From assembly GCF_009873495.1 (NCBI RefSeq), contig NZ_CP046703.1, positions 1,240,001-1,304,000 on the forward strand: 64,000 bases of DNA. The letters are read 5' to 3'. Source of the DNA: Nostoc sp. ATCC 53789 (GTDB lineage: Bacteria; Cyanobacteriota; Cyanobacteriia; Cyanobacteriales; Nostocaceae). Positions 7,788 to 17,972 of this stretch are shown here, piece by piece. The translations under genes and the position numbers were made by a program. The notes beneath the pieces are model-generated. The model was not told where the DNA came from. It ran no database searches and was given only the letters and a program-made list of their open reading frames with translations. Every line of letters starts with the position of its first letter. Position 1 is the stretch's first letter.

Positions 7788-10700
7788 ATGATCCCAGTAC
7801 AACTTATCCTCAAAAACTTTCTTAGTTACCGTGATGCAACTTTAGATTTTCGTGGTTTGCATACGGCTTGTATTTCGGGTTCCAATGGTGCGGGTAAATC
7901 TTCGCTTCTGGAAGCAATCACTTGGGCAATTTGGGGTGAAAGCCGCGCCACTGCTGAAGATGATGTCATCTATTCTGGCGCGAAAGAAGTTCGGGTTGAT
8001 TTTACTTTTCAAAGTAACCAGCAAAAATATCGGGTGATTCGTACCCGAATTCGGGGAGGTACTAGCGTTCTTGAATTTCAAATAGAAATCCCATCTGGGT
8101 TTCGCTCACTTACTGGCAAAGGGGTAAGAGCAACCCAAGATTTGATTTTAGAACATATCAAGCTCGATTACGATACATTTATTAATTCTGCCTACTTACG
8201 TCAAGGTCGTGCTGATGAATTCATGCTCAAGCGCCCAACGGAACGCAAAGAAATTTTAGCAGAGTTATTGAAACTCAATCAGTATGATGATTTGGAAGAA
8301 CGGGCAAAGGAATCTTCTCGTCAGTTTAAAGCCAGGGCAGTAGAGTTAGAGCGTTCTTTGGAGTCGATTAAAATTCAGTTGCAACAACGCGAGACAACTG
8401 AAGCGCAAAGAGTGGAGTTAGAAGCCGAACTCAACCAACTGCAACAGGTACAAGCCTTTGATAATATTCAATTACAAAGTTTGCAAGTTGTCCAGCATCA
8501 GCGCCAAAATTGGGAACAACAACTCAGCTTTGTAAAACAGCAATACCAAAATCTTACCCAAGATTGCGATCGCCTCCAACAAGAACAATCAGCTATTGGC
8601 TCTCAGTTATCAGATTTAGAAAAAATATTACATCAAGAAGCTGAGATTAAAGCTGGATACGCCCAATATCAAAGTCTCCAATCTCAAGAAGAAGCCTTTG
8701 CTGCCAAATTTGAAGAACACACCCGCGCCCAACAAACTCGCCAACAAAAGCAACAACAGCTTACCAAACAAATTCACGAAATCGAACGGCAACTGCAACA
8801 AGCCCAAGCGCAGTTAGAAGCTTTGCAGCAACAAGAGCGAGATATTCAACAAACTCTGACTAAATCGGGTGAAGTCGAAGCTGCTTTGGCACAACTAACC
8901 GCAGCCCGCCACCATGTTGCGCGCTTAGATCAACTGCAAATGCAAGTTACTCCGTTGTTGCAACAACGAGCAACTTTACAAAGCCAACTCGATCGCACTC
9001 ATGCTGGTTTAGTAGCGCGACTCGAACAACTCCAAAGTACTGAGAACCAATTGCAACGCCAGCAGCACCGCCAACCGCAACTACAACAAGCGGTAATGGA
9101 TGTGGCAATACAGATTGAGGAACTGGATAAAAAGCGGGTTTATCTGCAACGAGTGCAGGAAAAAGGACATGAAAGGCGACACTTTATCGAACGTCTGCAA
9201 GCTCATCAACGTGACTATGAAAAACTCATGGGCGAATTAGAGCAGAAATTGCAAATGCTGCAAAATCCTGAAGCTCTTTGTCCATTATGTGAGCGTCCAC
9301 TGGATGAACATCATTGGAGCCGGGTGGTGGAAAAAACCCAGGCTGAGTTAGAGGATACCCAAGGGCAGTTTTGGGTAGTGCGGGAACAAATGGCTGTGTC
9401 TGATAGAGAAATTCAGGTACTTAGGCAGGAATATCGAGAAATTTCGCAACAATTGGCGGGCTACGATGGTTTACGCGAACAACGGGGACAGTTGGCAGCA
9501 CAATTAGAAGCGACAACTGATGTCCAACAACAGTTACAACAAATTGCTGTTGAAAAACAGCATTTAGAGCGATCGCTCCAAGCTGGTGATTATGCTCCGG
9601 ATAAACAAGCCGAACTCCGCCAGCTAGACCAATATCTGCAACAAGCTAATTATAATGAACAAGACCACGCCCTCGCCCGGAGTGAAGTTGAGCGGTGGCG
9701 ATGGGCAGAAATTAAACAAGGGCAAATTAAAGATGCAACTAAGCGACAAGCGCAACTATTAGCCCGAAAACCAGAATTACAATCCCAAATTGCTCAATTA
9801 CAAGTCAGAATCCAGCAAGATCAGACTGATTCTGAATGTGCTAAACAAATTGCGGCTCTTGAGCGTCATATTGCCGAAATTGGCTACAGTTCCGAGCAGC
9901 ACAACAATCTGCGTATAGCTGTCCGCCAAGCTCAATCTTGGCATTTGCGGTATCAACAACTGCTATCAGCCCAGCAGCAGTATCCCCAACTCCAGACGAG
10001 ATTGCAAGAGTTAGAGGAATCCAGAAGCGCCAGAGTAACGGAACGGCAAAAACTTGGCGGACAAATTGAAAGCATTATCCAGCAACTACAAGCAACAGCT
10101 AACCCATCTGCCCAAATTCAAGCTTTAGAGCAGCAATTAGCAATCCGCAGACGGCAACTCGATGAGCAAATTGCCAAGTTAGGGCGTTTGGAACAGCTGG
10201 CGCTTCAACTGGAAACGCTGCAAATTCAGTATGAACAACAGCAGCAGCAATTACAATCTTGCAAGCAAGAATATCGTGTTTATCAGGAATTAGCGCAAGC
10301 TTTTGGTAAAAATGGTATCCAAGCACTGATGATTGAAAATGTGTTACCGCAACTGGAAGCCGAGACAAATCAATTACTTTCGCGGTTGAGTGGTAATCAA
10401 TTTCACGTACAATTTATTACTCAGAAAGCTGGGCGCAGTGCTAAATCAACCAAGAAAAATGCCAAGCTCATAGACACCCTAGATATTTTAATCGCCGATT
10501 CTAGAGGAACGCGATCTTATGAAACTTACTCTGGTGGAGAAGCCTTTAGAATTAACTTTGCCATCCGTTTGGCACTGGCGAAATTATTAGCGCAACGGGC
10601 AGGGGCGGCATTGCAATTGTTGATTGTGGATGAAGGTTTTGGTACACAGGATGCCGAAGGATGCGATCGCTTGATTGCAGCGATTAATGCGATCGCTTCC

Positions 10701-10814
10701 GATTTCGCCTGCATCCTCACTGTCACCCACATGCCCCACCTCAAAGAAGCTTTCCAAGCCAGGATTGAGGTGAATAAAACTCAAGAAGGTTCGCAGTTGA
10801 GTTTGTCAATTTAA
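7788..10814 (+). CDS. sbcC: SbcC/Rad50-type exonuclease ATPase subunit
   Basis: The ATPase subunit of the SbcCD (Mre11-Rad50-like) nuclease, which opens hairpins and processes broken DNA ends. Walker A is GSNGAGKSS at residues 31-39. Two very Gln-rich coiled coils flank the zinc hook C498-P-L-C501. The C-terminal part has the ABC signature YSGGEAFRINFAIRLALAKLLAQ-like block and Walker B LLIVDEGFG with the D-loop TQDAEG. At 1008 residues it is full length. No sbcD partner is adjacent. The stop codon overlaps the convergent stop of the peptidoglycan-binding gene. Confidence 0.95.
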   Translation: MIPVQLILKNFLSYRDATLDFRGLHTACISGSNGAGKSSLLEAITWAIWGESRATAEDDVIYSGAKEVRVDFTFQSNQQKYRVIRTRIRGGTSVLEFQIEIPSGFRSLTGKGVRATQDLILEHIKLDYDTFINSAYLRQGRADEFMLKRPTERKEILAELLKLNQYDDLEERAKESSRQFKARAVELERSLESIKIQLQQRETTEAQRVELEAELNQLQQVQAFDNIQLQSLQVVQHQRQNWEQQLSFVKQQYQNLTQDCDRLQQEQSAIGSQLSDLEKILHQEAEIKAGYAQYQSLQSQEEAFAAKFEEHTRAQQTRQQKQQQLTKQIHEIERQLQQAQAQLEALQQQERDIQQTLTKSGEVEAALAQLTAARHHVARLDQLQMQVTPLLQQRATLQSQLDRTHAGLVARLEQLQSTENQLQRQQHRQPQLQQAVMDVAIQIEELDKKRVYLQRVQEKGHERRHFIERLQAHQRDYEKLMGELEQKLQMLQNPEALCPLCERPLDEHHWSRVVEKTQAELEDTQGQFWVVREQMAVSDREIQVLRQEYREISQQLAGYDGLREQRGQLAAQLEATTDVQQQLQQIAVEKQHLERSLQAGDYAPDKQAELRQLDQYLQQANYNEQDHALARSEVERWRWAEIKQGQIKDATKRQAQLLARKPELQSQIAQLQVRIQQDQTDSECAKQIAALERHIAEIGYSSEQHNNLRIAVRQAQSWHLRYQQLLSAQQQYPQLQTRLQELEESRSARVTERQKLGGQIESIIQQLQATANPSAQIQALEQQLAIRRRQLDEQIAKLGRLEQLALQLETLQIQYEQQQQQLQSCKQEYRVYQELAQAFGKNGIQALMIENVLPQLEAETNQLLSRLSGNQFHVQFITQKAGRSAKSTKKNAKLIDTLDILIADSRGTRSYETYSGGEAFRINFAIRLALAKLLAQRAGAALQLLIVDEGFGTQDAEGCDRLIAAINAIASDFACILTVTHMPHLKEAFQARIEVNKTQEGSQLSLSI

Positions 10815-12280
10815 TTGAATTTTACCCGTGCATCCAGACCATAGGAGCGAAGCATTTTCGTTAGGGTTTCGGCTTGTGCGCGATCGCTAAATGCCCCAGC
10901 ATTCACATAATCCCCTAGATGGGATTGCTCTGTAACCGCATTGGGTATATATTGTTGCACCTTAATCAGAGTATCGTTATTCGAAATTGGTATTATTACT
11001 CTATAAGGATTACTAGCAACTAATGTGTTGCCATTAGTCCCAGGTACAGCATAGGCAGTAGCAGGAGGTAATACATAGCGATTATTTTCAGGTGTAGCAT
11101 AGCCAGTATTAACAGGTACTAGATAGCGAGTTTCAGGTAATACAGAGCCATTAGCTTCAGTATAATTACCCCCAGTTGAGCTATCCAACCCTAATGCTTG
11201 CCAAGTTTGCCAATCTACATTTCCGGTAGCATTAATTCGAGAATATTGCTGGAATGCAATCACGGTTTCTTTGGTAGAATCGCTGAAAAAGCCATCAGGA
11301 TTGGTATTAGAGAAACCCAACTGCGATAAACGCTCTTGAACTAATGCGACATTATCTCCGCGATCGCCTAGAGTCAGATAATCTCTGCTCGGTTGTTGAG
11401 TAATAGATCCACCAGTTGAGACTCTACGCACTGCATCTAAAACTTGAGCATTGGCAATGCCATCAACAGGTAGACGATAATTTCGCTGGAATTTGATCAC
11501 AGCATCTCTAGTTATTGGGCCAATAGTCCCAGTAGGACTAGTATTAAAATAACCTAACTGCCGCAAACGCCCTTGTAGTTCTCTCACTTGTTGAGTAGAA
11601 AGACTCGACGATCTAGACGATCTAGCTTGAGTTGGAGAGGAACCTAGTAGTGCATTCCAAGTTTGTCGATTCACAATCCCGTTAGCAGCTATGCGATAAT
11701 TTCGCTGCAATTTGATCACGGCATTTCTAGTCATTGGGCCGAAATTCCCATTGGGAGTAGCATTCAAGTAGCCTAACTGCCGCAGACGTTGTTGTAGCCT
11801 TGTCACGGCTGCACCAGTTTTGCCTTGAGAGAGAACAGGATATTGACCACTTGACCGCGATGCACTACTAGTATTCCTACTTTGACATGCTCGTTGTAAT
11901 GCTTGTTGCGTATTAATACCCACAACCCCATCAGCAGGTATTCTATTAGCTTGCTGGAATTTGATCACAGCGTTTTGAGTCAGACTAGCAAACTTACCAC
12001 TCACTGGGCCGTTAAAGTAGCCTAACTTTTTTAAACACCTCTGGCTACTGGTTACTTCCGGCCCATTACTTCCGATTTTTTGAAGTGCCAAAGATTGCCC
12101 TGCGATACTCAGAAGCCCCGTAATTATTGCCGCAGACAAAAGACGCATCGTCGCACCGCTAGATAACTTTTTCCAATTCAAAAATTTGAAATTAGCTACG
12201 GTAGGAACAACCTTGACGCTTTCAGATGCCTCATAGACTGAGGCAAGCTTGGTTAAATAGCTATCTACCCCTGTTTTCAC
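10811..12280 (-). CDS. peptidoglycan-binding protein with four PG_binding_1 repeats and SPOR-like tail
   Basis: A cell-envelope protein. After about 45 residues (MKTGVDSYLTKLASVYEA, a typical start in cyanobacterial proteins of this group) comes a hydrophobic segment LLSAAIITGLLSIAGQSLA that should export or anchor it. Four peptidoglycan-binding repeats follow, each with the pattern LQ-RLRQLGY-N-GNFGPMTRNAVIKFQ (near residues 75-130, 150-210, 230-290 and 300-360). After a Pro/Thr/Asn-rich linker, the last 60 residues (VQQYIPNAV...VNAGAFSDRAQAETLTKMLRSYGLDARV) resemble a SPOR domain, which binds denuded glycan at division sites. A septal or envelope role is inferred. Confidence 0.85.
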   Translation of the reverse strand: MKTGVDSYLTKLASVYEASESVKVVPTVANFKFLNWKKLSSGATMRLLSAAIITGLLSIAGQSLALQKIGSNGPEVTSSQRCLKKLGYFNGPVSGKFASLTQNAVIKFQQANRIPADGVVGINTQQALQRACQSRNTSSASRSSGQYPVLSQGKTGAAVTRLQQRLRQLGYLNATPNGNFGPMTRNAVIKLQRNYRIAANGIVNRQTWNALLGSSPTQARSSRSSSLSTQQVRELQGRLRQLGYFNTSPTGTIGPITRDAVIKFQRNYRLPVDGIANAQVLDAVRRVSTGGSITQQPSRDYLTLGDRGDNVALVQERLSQLGFSNTNPDGFFSDSTKETVIAFQQYSRINATGNVDWQTWQALGLDSSTGGNYTEANGSVLPETRYLVPVNTGYATPENNRYVLPPATAYAVPGTNGNTLVASNPYRVIIPISNNDTLIKVQQYIPNAVTEQSHLGDYVNAGAFSDRAQAETLTKMLRSYGLDARVKFN

Positions 12281-12438
12281 TTGCTTTTTTTCAAGTTATG
12301 ACCATACAAGATTATACTGTTTTCTCTGTGTCATATTTGTTATTTGTATGATTCTTTACAAGTAATTTTTCAGAAGAAGCAGGAGGTAGGGGAACTGCTC
12401 TGAACAAGGGAGAAAGAATTAATAGAGCCATCACGGTT

Positions 12439-12478
12439 CCAGAGCAACAAAATTTATGGAATTTTTATTGCTCTGTTT
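12439..12478 (+). terminator. hairpin with T-tract overlapping a stop codon
   Basis: Perfect 8-bp arms CAGAGCAA and TTGCTCTG, extended by imperfect A/T pairing, are followed on the + strand by TTTTTT. No + strand gene ends nearby; the minus-strand SH3b gene has its stop codon in the right arm. It may block antisense transcription or simply be a chance structure. Confidence 0.4.
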
Positions 12479-13013
12479 TTTGTGTATCCTCTGGTTTTTC
12501 AGGCTTTTGTTCATCAACTTTTTCAGTATTACCTGCTTTCACCCAACCTTCTTGTTCGCTATCTTCCAAACGGATCTTTTGCCAACCTTTGTCTTCGCTT
12601 TCTTCCAAAATAATAATTTTTTGATTAAAAGCAACCCCACCAATTTTTTCAGCCTCTAGATTTGGTTGCGATCGCAAACTCAAGCCTTCAGCCCAACTAA
12701 CACGCCCTCGGTAAGCTCCCGATGGCAATGCTTTTGGTGATGGGGTAGCCTTTGGTGATGCTGTGGAAGTAGGGCTTGAGCTTGGAGATGGTTTAGTAGA
12801 TGTCCCAGGTGTCAGGCTGGGTTTAGCTCCTCCAGGCTCAGTTCCTTTTGGAGCTTGGGCTTTCACCGAGGGACTATCGTTGGAATAAACAGGTTTGGCA
12901 GGGGGTATGCCGGTGCGATTCATAAAATAGAGTGCAATTGCAGCGCCGCCACCTATTAGTACAGCGATCGCTAAGAAAATCCCAAGTATAAATTTTGTTA
13001 AGCCAGACAACAT
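12465..13013 (-). CDS. single-pass membrane protein with SH3b domain
   Basis: A 182-residue protein with a membrane helix at residues 7-30 (FILGIFLAIAVLIGGGAAIALYF), then a long Pro/Ser/Thr/Lys-rich linker, and a bacterial SH3 domain from about residue 100 (GRVSWAEGLSLRSQPNLEAEKIGGV...GWQKIRLEDSEQEGWVKAGNTEKV). SH3b domains usually bind cell-wall peptides. The last 20 residues are charged (EKPEDTQKTEQ). The linker contains imperfect SPKATPSPK-type repeats. A periplasmic wall-sensing role is inferred from the domain alone. Confidence 0.8.
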   Translation of the reverse strand: MLSGLTKFILGIFLAIAVLIGGGAAIALYFMNRTGIPPAKPVYSNDSPSVKAQAPKGTEPGGAKPSLTPGTSTKPSPSSSPTSTASPKATPSPKALPSGAYRGRVSWAEGLSLRSQPNLEAEKIGGVAFNQKIIILEESEDKGWQKIRLEDSEQEGWVKAGNTEKVDEQKPEKPEDTQKTEQ

Positions 13014-13132
13014 AGTTAAAACCCGATCGCCAGTGGTAAATAGTCAATAGTCAATAGTAATTCATGATTAACTGTTGACTATTGACTCAGCAATTATTAA
13101 CTGATCAATTATTGTAGCTACTGTTAAAGCGT

Positions 13133-14644
13133 TCACGTAGTGCGCCGGAGGCGTTCGCTTAAAGGATTATGTTTCGACGCTAAACGCGCTCTCCCAGCCG
13201 CCGCCCATTCTTGAAGTTGCTGAATTTGCTCTACAGCAGTTCGCGCCAAGGGGATGATCTGACTTGCGGCTTCTAAAATATCGTCAGTAGCAAAGTCGCG
13301 GTTTTGGCTAAATCCAATATGCATCGCTTCAATTAAAGTTTGCTCAATCTCTGCCCCGGAAAAATCAGGCGTTTCATAAGCTAACCTTTCGATGTCATAA
13401 CTTTTCAAGTTATGGGGGCGCAATCGGGATAAATGAACATCATAAATTGCTTTTCTCTCTTCTTGGGTGGGCAATCCCACAAAGAAAATTTCATCAAAAC
13501 GCCCTTTACGCAGCATTTCCGGCGGTAGGGCTTGGATATCGTTGGCAGTGGCGACGACAAAAACGGGTGAGCTTTTTTCGGCTAGCCAGTTAATAAAAGT
13601 ACCAAACACACGGCTGGCTGTTCCGGCATCACCTTTGCTACCAATTCCAGCAAAGGCTTTATCTATTTCATCAATCCACAAAATACAGGGAGCAAGGGCT
13701 TCAGCTACTTGGATCATTTGCCGAGTCCGAGATTCTGATTCACCTACTAAACCACCAAATAACCTTCCCACATCCAGACGTAGCAAGGGTAAATGCCAGT
13801 GATGAGCGATCGCTTTTGCCGTTAAGGATTTACCAGTTCCCTGAATACCCACCAACATTAAACCACGGGGGTGCGGTAATCCGTACTGTCGCGCCTTATC
13901 AGTAAATGAGCCTCCTCGACGGATCAGCCAGTCTTTGAGGTTGTCGAGTCCACCGATATCAGAAATTTGCTCAGTCGCGGGGTAGAAGTCCAGGATTTGG
14001 GTTTGGCGGATAGTTTGACGCTTTTCTTCCAAAACGAGATCCACGTCTTCTGGCTGCAATTCGCCGTGGGTAGCGATCGCTTTTGCCAAAACCCGACGAA
14101 TCCTTTCCATCGAAAGCCCTTGACAAGAACGCACCAAGTCATCTAAAACTTGGCCAGAAAGTGAGTTACCAGTACTTTGTAACAAACGATCTATCTCAGT
14201 TTTAATTTCTGGGGCAGCGGGTAAGGGAAACTCGACGACTGTCAAAACTTCGGTTAAGTCGTCAGGAATGGCGATGCGCGGCGACAATAATACAATATTT
14301 TTTGGTTGCGACTTGAGGAGTCGGGACAGATTGCGGAGTTTGCGTGCGATCGCTACATCATCTAAAAAGCGATGATAATCTCGGAGAATCAATACAGCTG
14401 GCGCGGAAGCTGGTAATTTTTCGATAAATTCTAAAGCTTGCAACGGGTTACGTCGCCCAAACCCCACATCATTGGGATTTCCCTGGTAGCCATCGACAAA
14501 ATCCCAAGTATACACTGGGCGATTACCCTGGTTGGTTGCTTCTTCCCGAATAGCTGCTTCTACCCGCTCCTCTTCATAAGTGGGAATATAAATTAAAGGG
14601 TAGCGGGCGCGTAGCAGTAGTTTAAACTCTTCACGGAAGTTCAT
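13133..14644 (-). CDS. ycf46: AAA+ ATPase, Ycf46 family
   Basis: A cyanobacterial and plastid AAA ATPase of the Ycf46 family (503 residues, the usual size). The N-terminal domain (residues 1-215) begins [25 protein letters not shown]. The AAA module starts near residue 225 with Walker A GIQGTGKS at 266-273 and Walker [13 protein letters not shown] near 320, followed by the sensor and arginine-finger block [15 protein letters not shown]. Family members are linked to inorganic-carbon or photosynthetic regulation, but the role is not settled. The last eight residues (SERLRRTT) and the stop lie inside a dispersed repeat, see findings. Confidence 0.88.
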   Translation of the reverse strand: MNFREEFKLLLRARYPLIYIPTYEEERVEAAIREEATNQGNRPVYTWDFVDGYQGNPNDVGFGRRNPLQALEFIEKLPASAPAVLILRDYHRFLDDVAIARKLRNLSRLLKSQPKNIVLLSPRIAIPDDLTEVLTVVEFPLPAAPEIKTEIDRLLQSTGNSLSGQVLDDLVRSCQGLSMERIRRVLAKAIATHGELQPEDVDLVLEEKRQTIRQTQILDFYPATEQISDIGGLDNLKDWLIRRGGSFTDKARQYGLPHPRGLMLVGIQGTGKSLTAKAIAHHWHLPLLRLDVGRLFGGLVGESESRTRQMIQVAEALAPCILWIDEIDKAFAGIGSKGDAGTASRVFGTFINWLAEKSSPVFVVATANDIQALPPEMLRKGRFDEIFFVGLPTQEERKAIYDVHLSRLRPHNLKSYDIERLAYETPDFSGAEIEQTLIEAMHIGFSQNRDFATDDILEAASQIIPLARTAVEQIQQLQEWAAAGRARLASKHNPLSERLRRTT

Positions 14645-14708
14645 ATATAGTTGTTATTGGTTAGTTTATCTTGAACGCAATGTACAACTTTCTTGGTTCA
14701 AAAAGCCA

Positions 14709-14903
14709 ATGATTAACCAGCAAGAACAATACAATATTGCTTTTCTTGTTCAGCAACTATGCACAAATCAAGATAACGCTGTTCTCAAACAGACCGCTAA
14801 ACATTCGGGGTTTATTATTGGTTTAGCGCATCTTCATACAGAATCGGTATTAGTTTTAGTAAGTGATAAAATACAACAATTTTTGATATCTTTTAGAATA
14901 TAA
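14709..14903 (+). CDS. doubtful small ORF
   Basis: A 64-residue frame starting at an ATG 64 bases from the divergent ycf46 start. It has no recognisable domain and no strong ribosome-binding site (AAAGCC upstream). The product (MINQQEQYNIAFLVQQL...) is slightly hydrophobic. It could be a real small protein or a chance frame. Confidence 0.25.
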   Translation: MINQQEQYNIAFLVQQLCTNQDNAVLKQTAKHSGFIIGLAHLHTESVLVLVSDKIQQFLISFRI

Positions 14904-14952
14904 ATATGAATATCAAACCCTACCAGAAGTATTTAATAAAATATAAAACAAT

Positions 14953-14972
14953 AAGCCTGTGTAGACAGGCTT
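14953..14972 (-). terminator. probable terminator of the rpmH-yceD operon
   Basis: Perfect 8-bp arms AAGCCTGT/ACAGGCTT with a 4-base loop lie 41 bases downstream of the last gene of the minus-strand operon. On that strand the hairpin is followed by ATTGTTTTATATTTTA, a loose T-rich tract. Confidence 0.7.
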
Positions 14973-15013
14973 AGTTGGTGTAAGCGCAGATTTCAGTCTG
15001 ACGAATTACCAAA

Positions 15014-15535
15014 TTATTGTCCCGGAAGTTGCTTTTTCAGTGCTTCCAGAGATGCCCAACGGTTATCAACTGGCGTTCCAGGATTATCAGGAGTATCAAC
15101 AGTACTACTTACAGGAATACCTGGACAATTGCGATCGCACAATTGGCGCTGAGGTACTGCCAAACACATCTGCTCATACAGCCATTCGTTGGGATAAAAA
15201 TGACCATCGGGTGGCAGGGTTTCAAGCAACTCTTCCATAATCACTTCCCTCTCTAGGGGCAAGTCATTTACTTGATTTGCAGCTTCGTCTAACCAGATGA
15301 TTTCTTTGGTATCAAGCCCTAAGCGGCGATTGTATTGCTGCAAGCAGCGATTGCAGGTACAAGTAATAATTGTTTCTGCCTGAGCGGACACTTCCAGGTA
15401 AGTGCCATGATGCTGCACGCGCACATGACCGCGAACTGGTGTTAACGTTTCCAGACCAGGCAGAAATTCCTCAACTTGAACTTCCTCTGTCCGCTCCGGG
15501 GCTTTGGTTAGCTGCGGAATATAAATTGCGTCCAT
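15014..15535 (-). CDS. YceD/DUF177 family protein
   Basis: A 173-residue DUF177 (YceD) protein, a family tied to 23S rRNA accumulation and large-subunit assembly in bacteria and plastids. Family features are the barrel core LTPVRGHVRVQHHGTYLEVSAQ, the cysteine cluster CTCNRCLQQY (about residues 59-68) and the later CDRNCPG, which may bind a metal. It is the last gene of the ribosome/membrane-insertion cluster that starts with rpmH, a setting that fits a ribosome role. A 160-base gap separates it from the upstream gene. Confidence 0.85.
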   Translation of the reverse strand: MDAIYIPQLTKAPERTEEVQVEEFLPGLETLTPVRGHVRVQHHGTYLEVSAQAETIITCTCNRCLQQYNRRLGLDTKEIIWLDEAANQVNDLPLEREVIMEELLETLPPDGHFYPNEWLYEQMCLAVPQRQLCDRNCPGIPVSSTVDTPDNPGTPVDNRWASLEALKKQLPGQ

Positions 15536-15697
15536 AGGATTTGTGAGACATCCTCACGAAAATTAATGGTGATTACCAGCAATAATACTGATACTACATC
15601 TTTATTTTAGCTTTTAGGAACAAGAGAAATTTTGAAATTATATTGAGCTTTCAATTAACTCTTAACTCCTGTACAGACGCGATTAATCGCATCTGTA

Positions 15698-16225
15698 CTA
15701 ACCCCTAACTTCTTCCAACGAAGCCGGTCGCACAACCAGATGACGATGCGGTTCTTTACCGCGACTGAAGGTTTCCAAATCTCCAAATTCCTTCAAGAAG
15801 GTATGGATTTGTCGCCTTTCAGCAGAACTGAGAGATTTGATTTCTACTTCTCTACCAGAAAAGCGCACTTCATCGGCTGCTGCTTCTGCTAATGCGCGAA
15901 TTTCAGCTTCTCTTTTGACCCGGTAGCCATTCAACTCAATAGTGTAAGAGGCTTGTTCCTCTGGGGGTTGGCTCAGGTTTAAAACCGAATTTGCTAGATA
16001 CTGAATCGCATCTAGCACAGAACCATCAGTACCAATTAATATCTGGATTTGTTCTGTCGTCAAATTTGTTTGATCGATTGTCAACCAGTAATTATCTGGT
16101 TCTGGGGAATCGCTGTCTTGAGATTGGGGAGTTTCTAAATGACCCTGAATCTCAGCAGGTACTCCAGTGAGTTCCAGCAGGGTTTTTAACCACTGCTGAC
16201 CTCGCTGCATCGAAATATTGCTCAT
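15698..16225 (-). CDS. KhpB/Jag-type RNA-binding protein
   Basis: An RNA-binding protein of the Jag (SpoIIIJ-associated, KhpB) family, 175 residues. The middle is a KH-like domain ([36 protein letters not shown]), here with IGTDG rather than the usual GxxG loop. The C-terminal R3H domain contains [16 protein letters not shown] and [34 protein letters not shown], with the R-x3-H signature. The start overlaps the yidC stop by four bases (translational coupling), a conserved arrangement. The N-terminal Jag domain is short or absent. Confidence 0.88.
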   Translation of the reverse strand: MSNISMQRGQQWLKTLLELTGVPAEIQGHLETPQSQDSDSPEPDNYWLTIDQTNLTTEQIQILIGTDGSVLDAIQYLANSVLNLSQPPEEQASYTIELNGYRVKREAEIRALAEAAADEVRFSGREVEIKSLSSAERRQIHTFLKEFGDLETFSRGKEPHRHLVVRPASLEEVRG

Positions 16226-17373
16226 GATCCCCCTGTAGCCTTTTTCTTAGAACTTTTCGGTTCAAAAGGCAATGCTTTTTGTTCGATGACTGTTGCTTCT
16301 TTCTCTTGGGTTTCTACAATTTTTTGTAGTTCTTCTGGTAGAGGTTCGCGGGAGAGAAGATAAGTTTGTGCAGTTTGGAAAATGTTACCAATCACCATAT
16401 ACATCAGCACCCCGGCTGGTAGGGGGAAGAACAAAAACATCCCAGAAAATATGACTGGAGTGATTTTGTTAACTGTATCTTGCTGCGGATTTCCACCACT
16501 GGAATTCTGCCCAGAAAGCATTTGGCTAACATAAAGGCTGATTCCAAAGAAAACGATCATAGCGACAATATCCCAGTGGATTGTGCCATCTGCATCTTGT
16601 GCGCCAACTCTGCCTAAAGCATCAATGAATAGAAAGCCTTTTTCTGCTGCTAGTCCGGGAATTGTTCCTTGAATGCTAACTTCTCCTGGCTGCAAGGCTT
16701 CTACATTACCATCAGCATCAATTTTTATCCGATCTTCGCCTTTGGTTATTTTCCAATCAGGAGTTAGCTTATTTTCTGGGTGTTCTGCTAAAAGTACCTG
16801 AAATGGTTTGCCCTCAACAGTCTGATATTGGATCTTAGTTTGTTCTCCCACAGCTAGTTTGTTACCACTGGGAAGGATTGCAGCTACTTTAACGTGTTCC
16901 CCATCTGCAACATAAATATTTTGAGGAGCAGTAGCAAAGGCTTGCGGTTGAATCTGCTCGATTTGTTCTGCGGGAACGATTTGCAGGTTAACGCTGTAGT
17001 TTGCGCTTGCAAAAGGCGAACCCCGCAAAGTGGCAAACAGCGCTAATAAGACCGGCATTTGCACTAATAACGGAAAACAGCCTGCTAAGGGGTTGCCAAA
17101 TTCTTTTTGGACATTGACCATTTCCTCTTGCTGCTTTTGCGGTTCATCCTTATAACGCTCTTTAATTTCTGCCATCCGCTTCTGCATCAGAGGTTGTACA
17201 ATTCGCATCTTCCGCATGTTGCGAATTGAGCCAGCACTCAGGGGATAGAGCGCGAAGCGGACTATCAATGTCAAAGCAACGATCGCCAATCCGTAGCTAG
17301 GCACTATACCATAGAAGAAATCTATGATTGGCAGCATCACGTTGTTCGAGAGAAAGCCGATACCAAAATCCAT
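16222..17373 (-). CDS. yidC: membrane protein insertase YidC/Oxa1
   Basis: YidC inserts proteins into the cytoplasmic and thylakoid membranes alone or with SecYEG. The protein starts with helix [45 protein letters not shown], containing the conserved Arg of the hydrophilic groove, then a charged cytoplasmic loop ([30 protein letters not shown]). The block [27 protein letters not shown] follows. A cyanobacterial periplasmic insertion (about residues 130-255) precedes the last helices and the basic tail. Length 383 is normal. It sits in the conserved rpmH-rnpA-yidC order. Confidence 0.95.
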   Translation of the reverse strand: MDFGIGFLSNNVMLPIIDFFYGIVPSYGLAIVALTLIVRFALYPLSAGSIRNMRKMRIVQPLMQKRMAEIKERYKDEPQKQQEEMVNVQKEFGNPLAGCFPLLVQMPVLLALFATLRGSPFASANYSVNLQIVPAEQIEQIQPQAFATAPQNIYVADGEHVKVAAILPSGNKLAVGEQTKIQYQTVEGKPFQVLLAEHPENKLTPDWKITKGEDRIKIDADGNVEALQPGEVSIQGTIPGLAAEKGFLFIDALGRVGAQDADGTIHWDIVAMIVFFGISLYVSQMLSGQNSSGGNPQQDTVNKITPVIFSGMFLFFPLPAGVLMYMVIGNIFQTAQTYLLSREPLPEELQKIVETQEKEATVIEQKALPFEPKSSKKKATGGS

Positions 17374-17579
17374 TATTCTGAATTCAACCTGAGGTACTGT
17401 AAACTGACTGAATCTAATTTATCTAAATCATAAATTATGTGCGACTACCCTTCGCTACGGATAGCCGCACATGCCAAAAGTAGGGGAGTAGGGAGTGGTA
17501 TGTATTTTTTGGTAAGTGCGAAGTTCTGAATTTTGTATTTTATCTGAGCAAATTCGGCATTCCCTATTCCCTACTCCCA

Positions 17580-17972
17580 TCACTTATTAGCAGCTACCGT
17601 ATATTCGGGATTTTTCGCAGCAATTCTTTCGTTAATGTAGTCATAGACTTCCCGAAATTTGGGAATTGCACGCAATTCGAGACGACTGCCGTTTTTTAGG
17701 GTTAGTACCATATCTCCCCACAAGCCAATGCCACGCGGGATTGTGACAACTTTGACAATTTCTGAGTAAATTATGTCAGTGCGATCGCGCCCTTGCCAAC
17801 CTCCAATCACCGTAACTCGGCGATCGGTGATGCGGAAACGCAGCCACAATGCCCTGACAATTGCCCCAACTGTTAACGGTATGCCGACAATGGTTAACCC
17901 AATCAGCACGTTGACAATTAAATCCCCAATATGGGGGCCACCTTCATAATAAACATCTTCACGAATTCCCAT
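17580..17972 (-). CDS. PH domain-containing membrane protein (YdbS-like bPH2)
   Basis: A 130-residue protein with a hydrophobic helix (residues about 17-40, IGDLIVNVLIGLTIVGIPLTVGAIVRALW) followed by a bacterial PH fold of the bPH2 kind (RFRITDRRVTVIGGWQGRDRTDIIYSEIVKVVTIPRGIGLWGDMVLTLKNG). It overlaps the 3' end of rnpA by 14 bases, so translation is probably coupled. The gene is regularly found between rnpA and yidC in cyanobacteria; its role is unknown, but a link to membrane insertion is inferred from this position. Confidence 0.85.
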   Translation of the reverse strand: MGIREDVYYEGGPHIGDLIVNVLIGLTIVGIPLTVGAIVRALWLRFRITDRRVTVIGGWQGRDRTDIIYSEIVKVVTIPRGIGLWGDMVLTLKNGSRLELRAIPKFREVYDYINERIAAKNPEYTVAANK

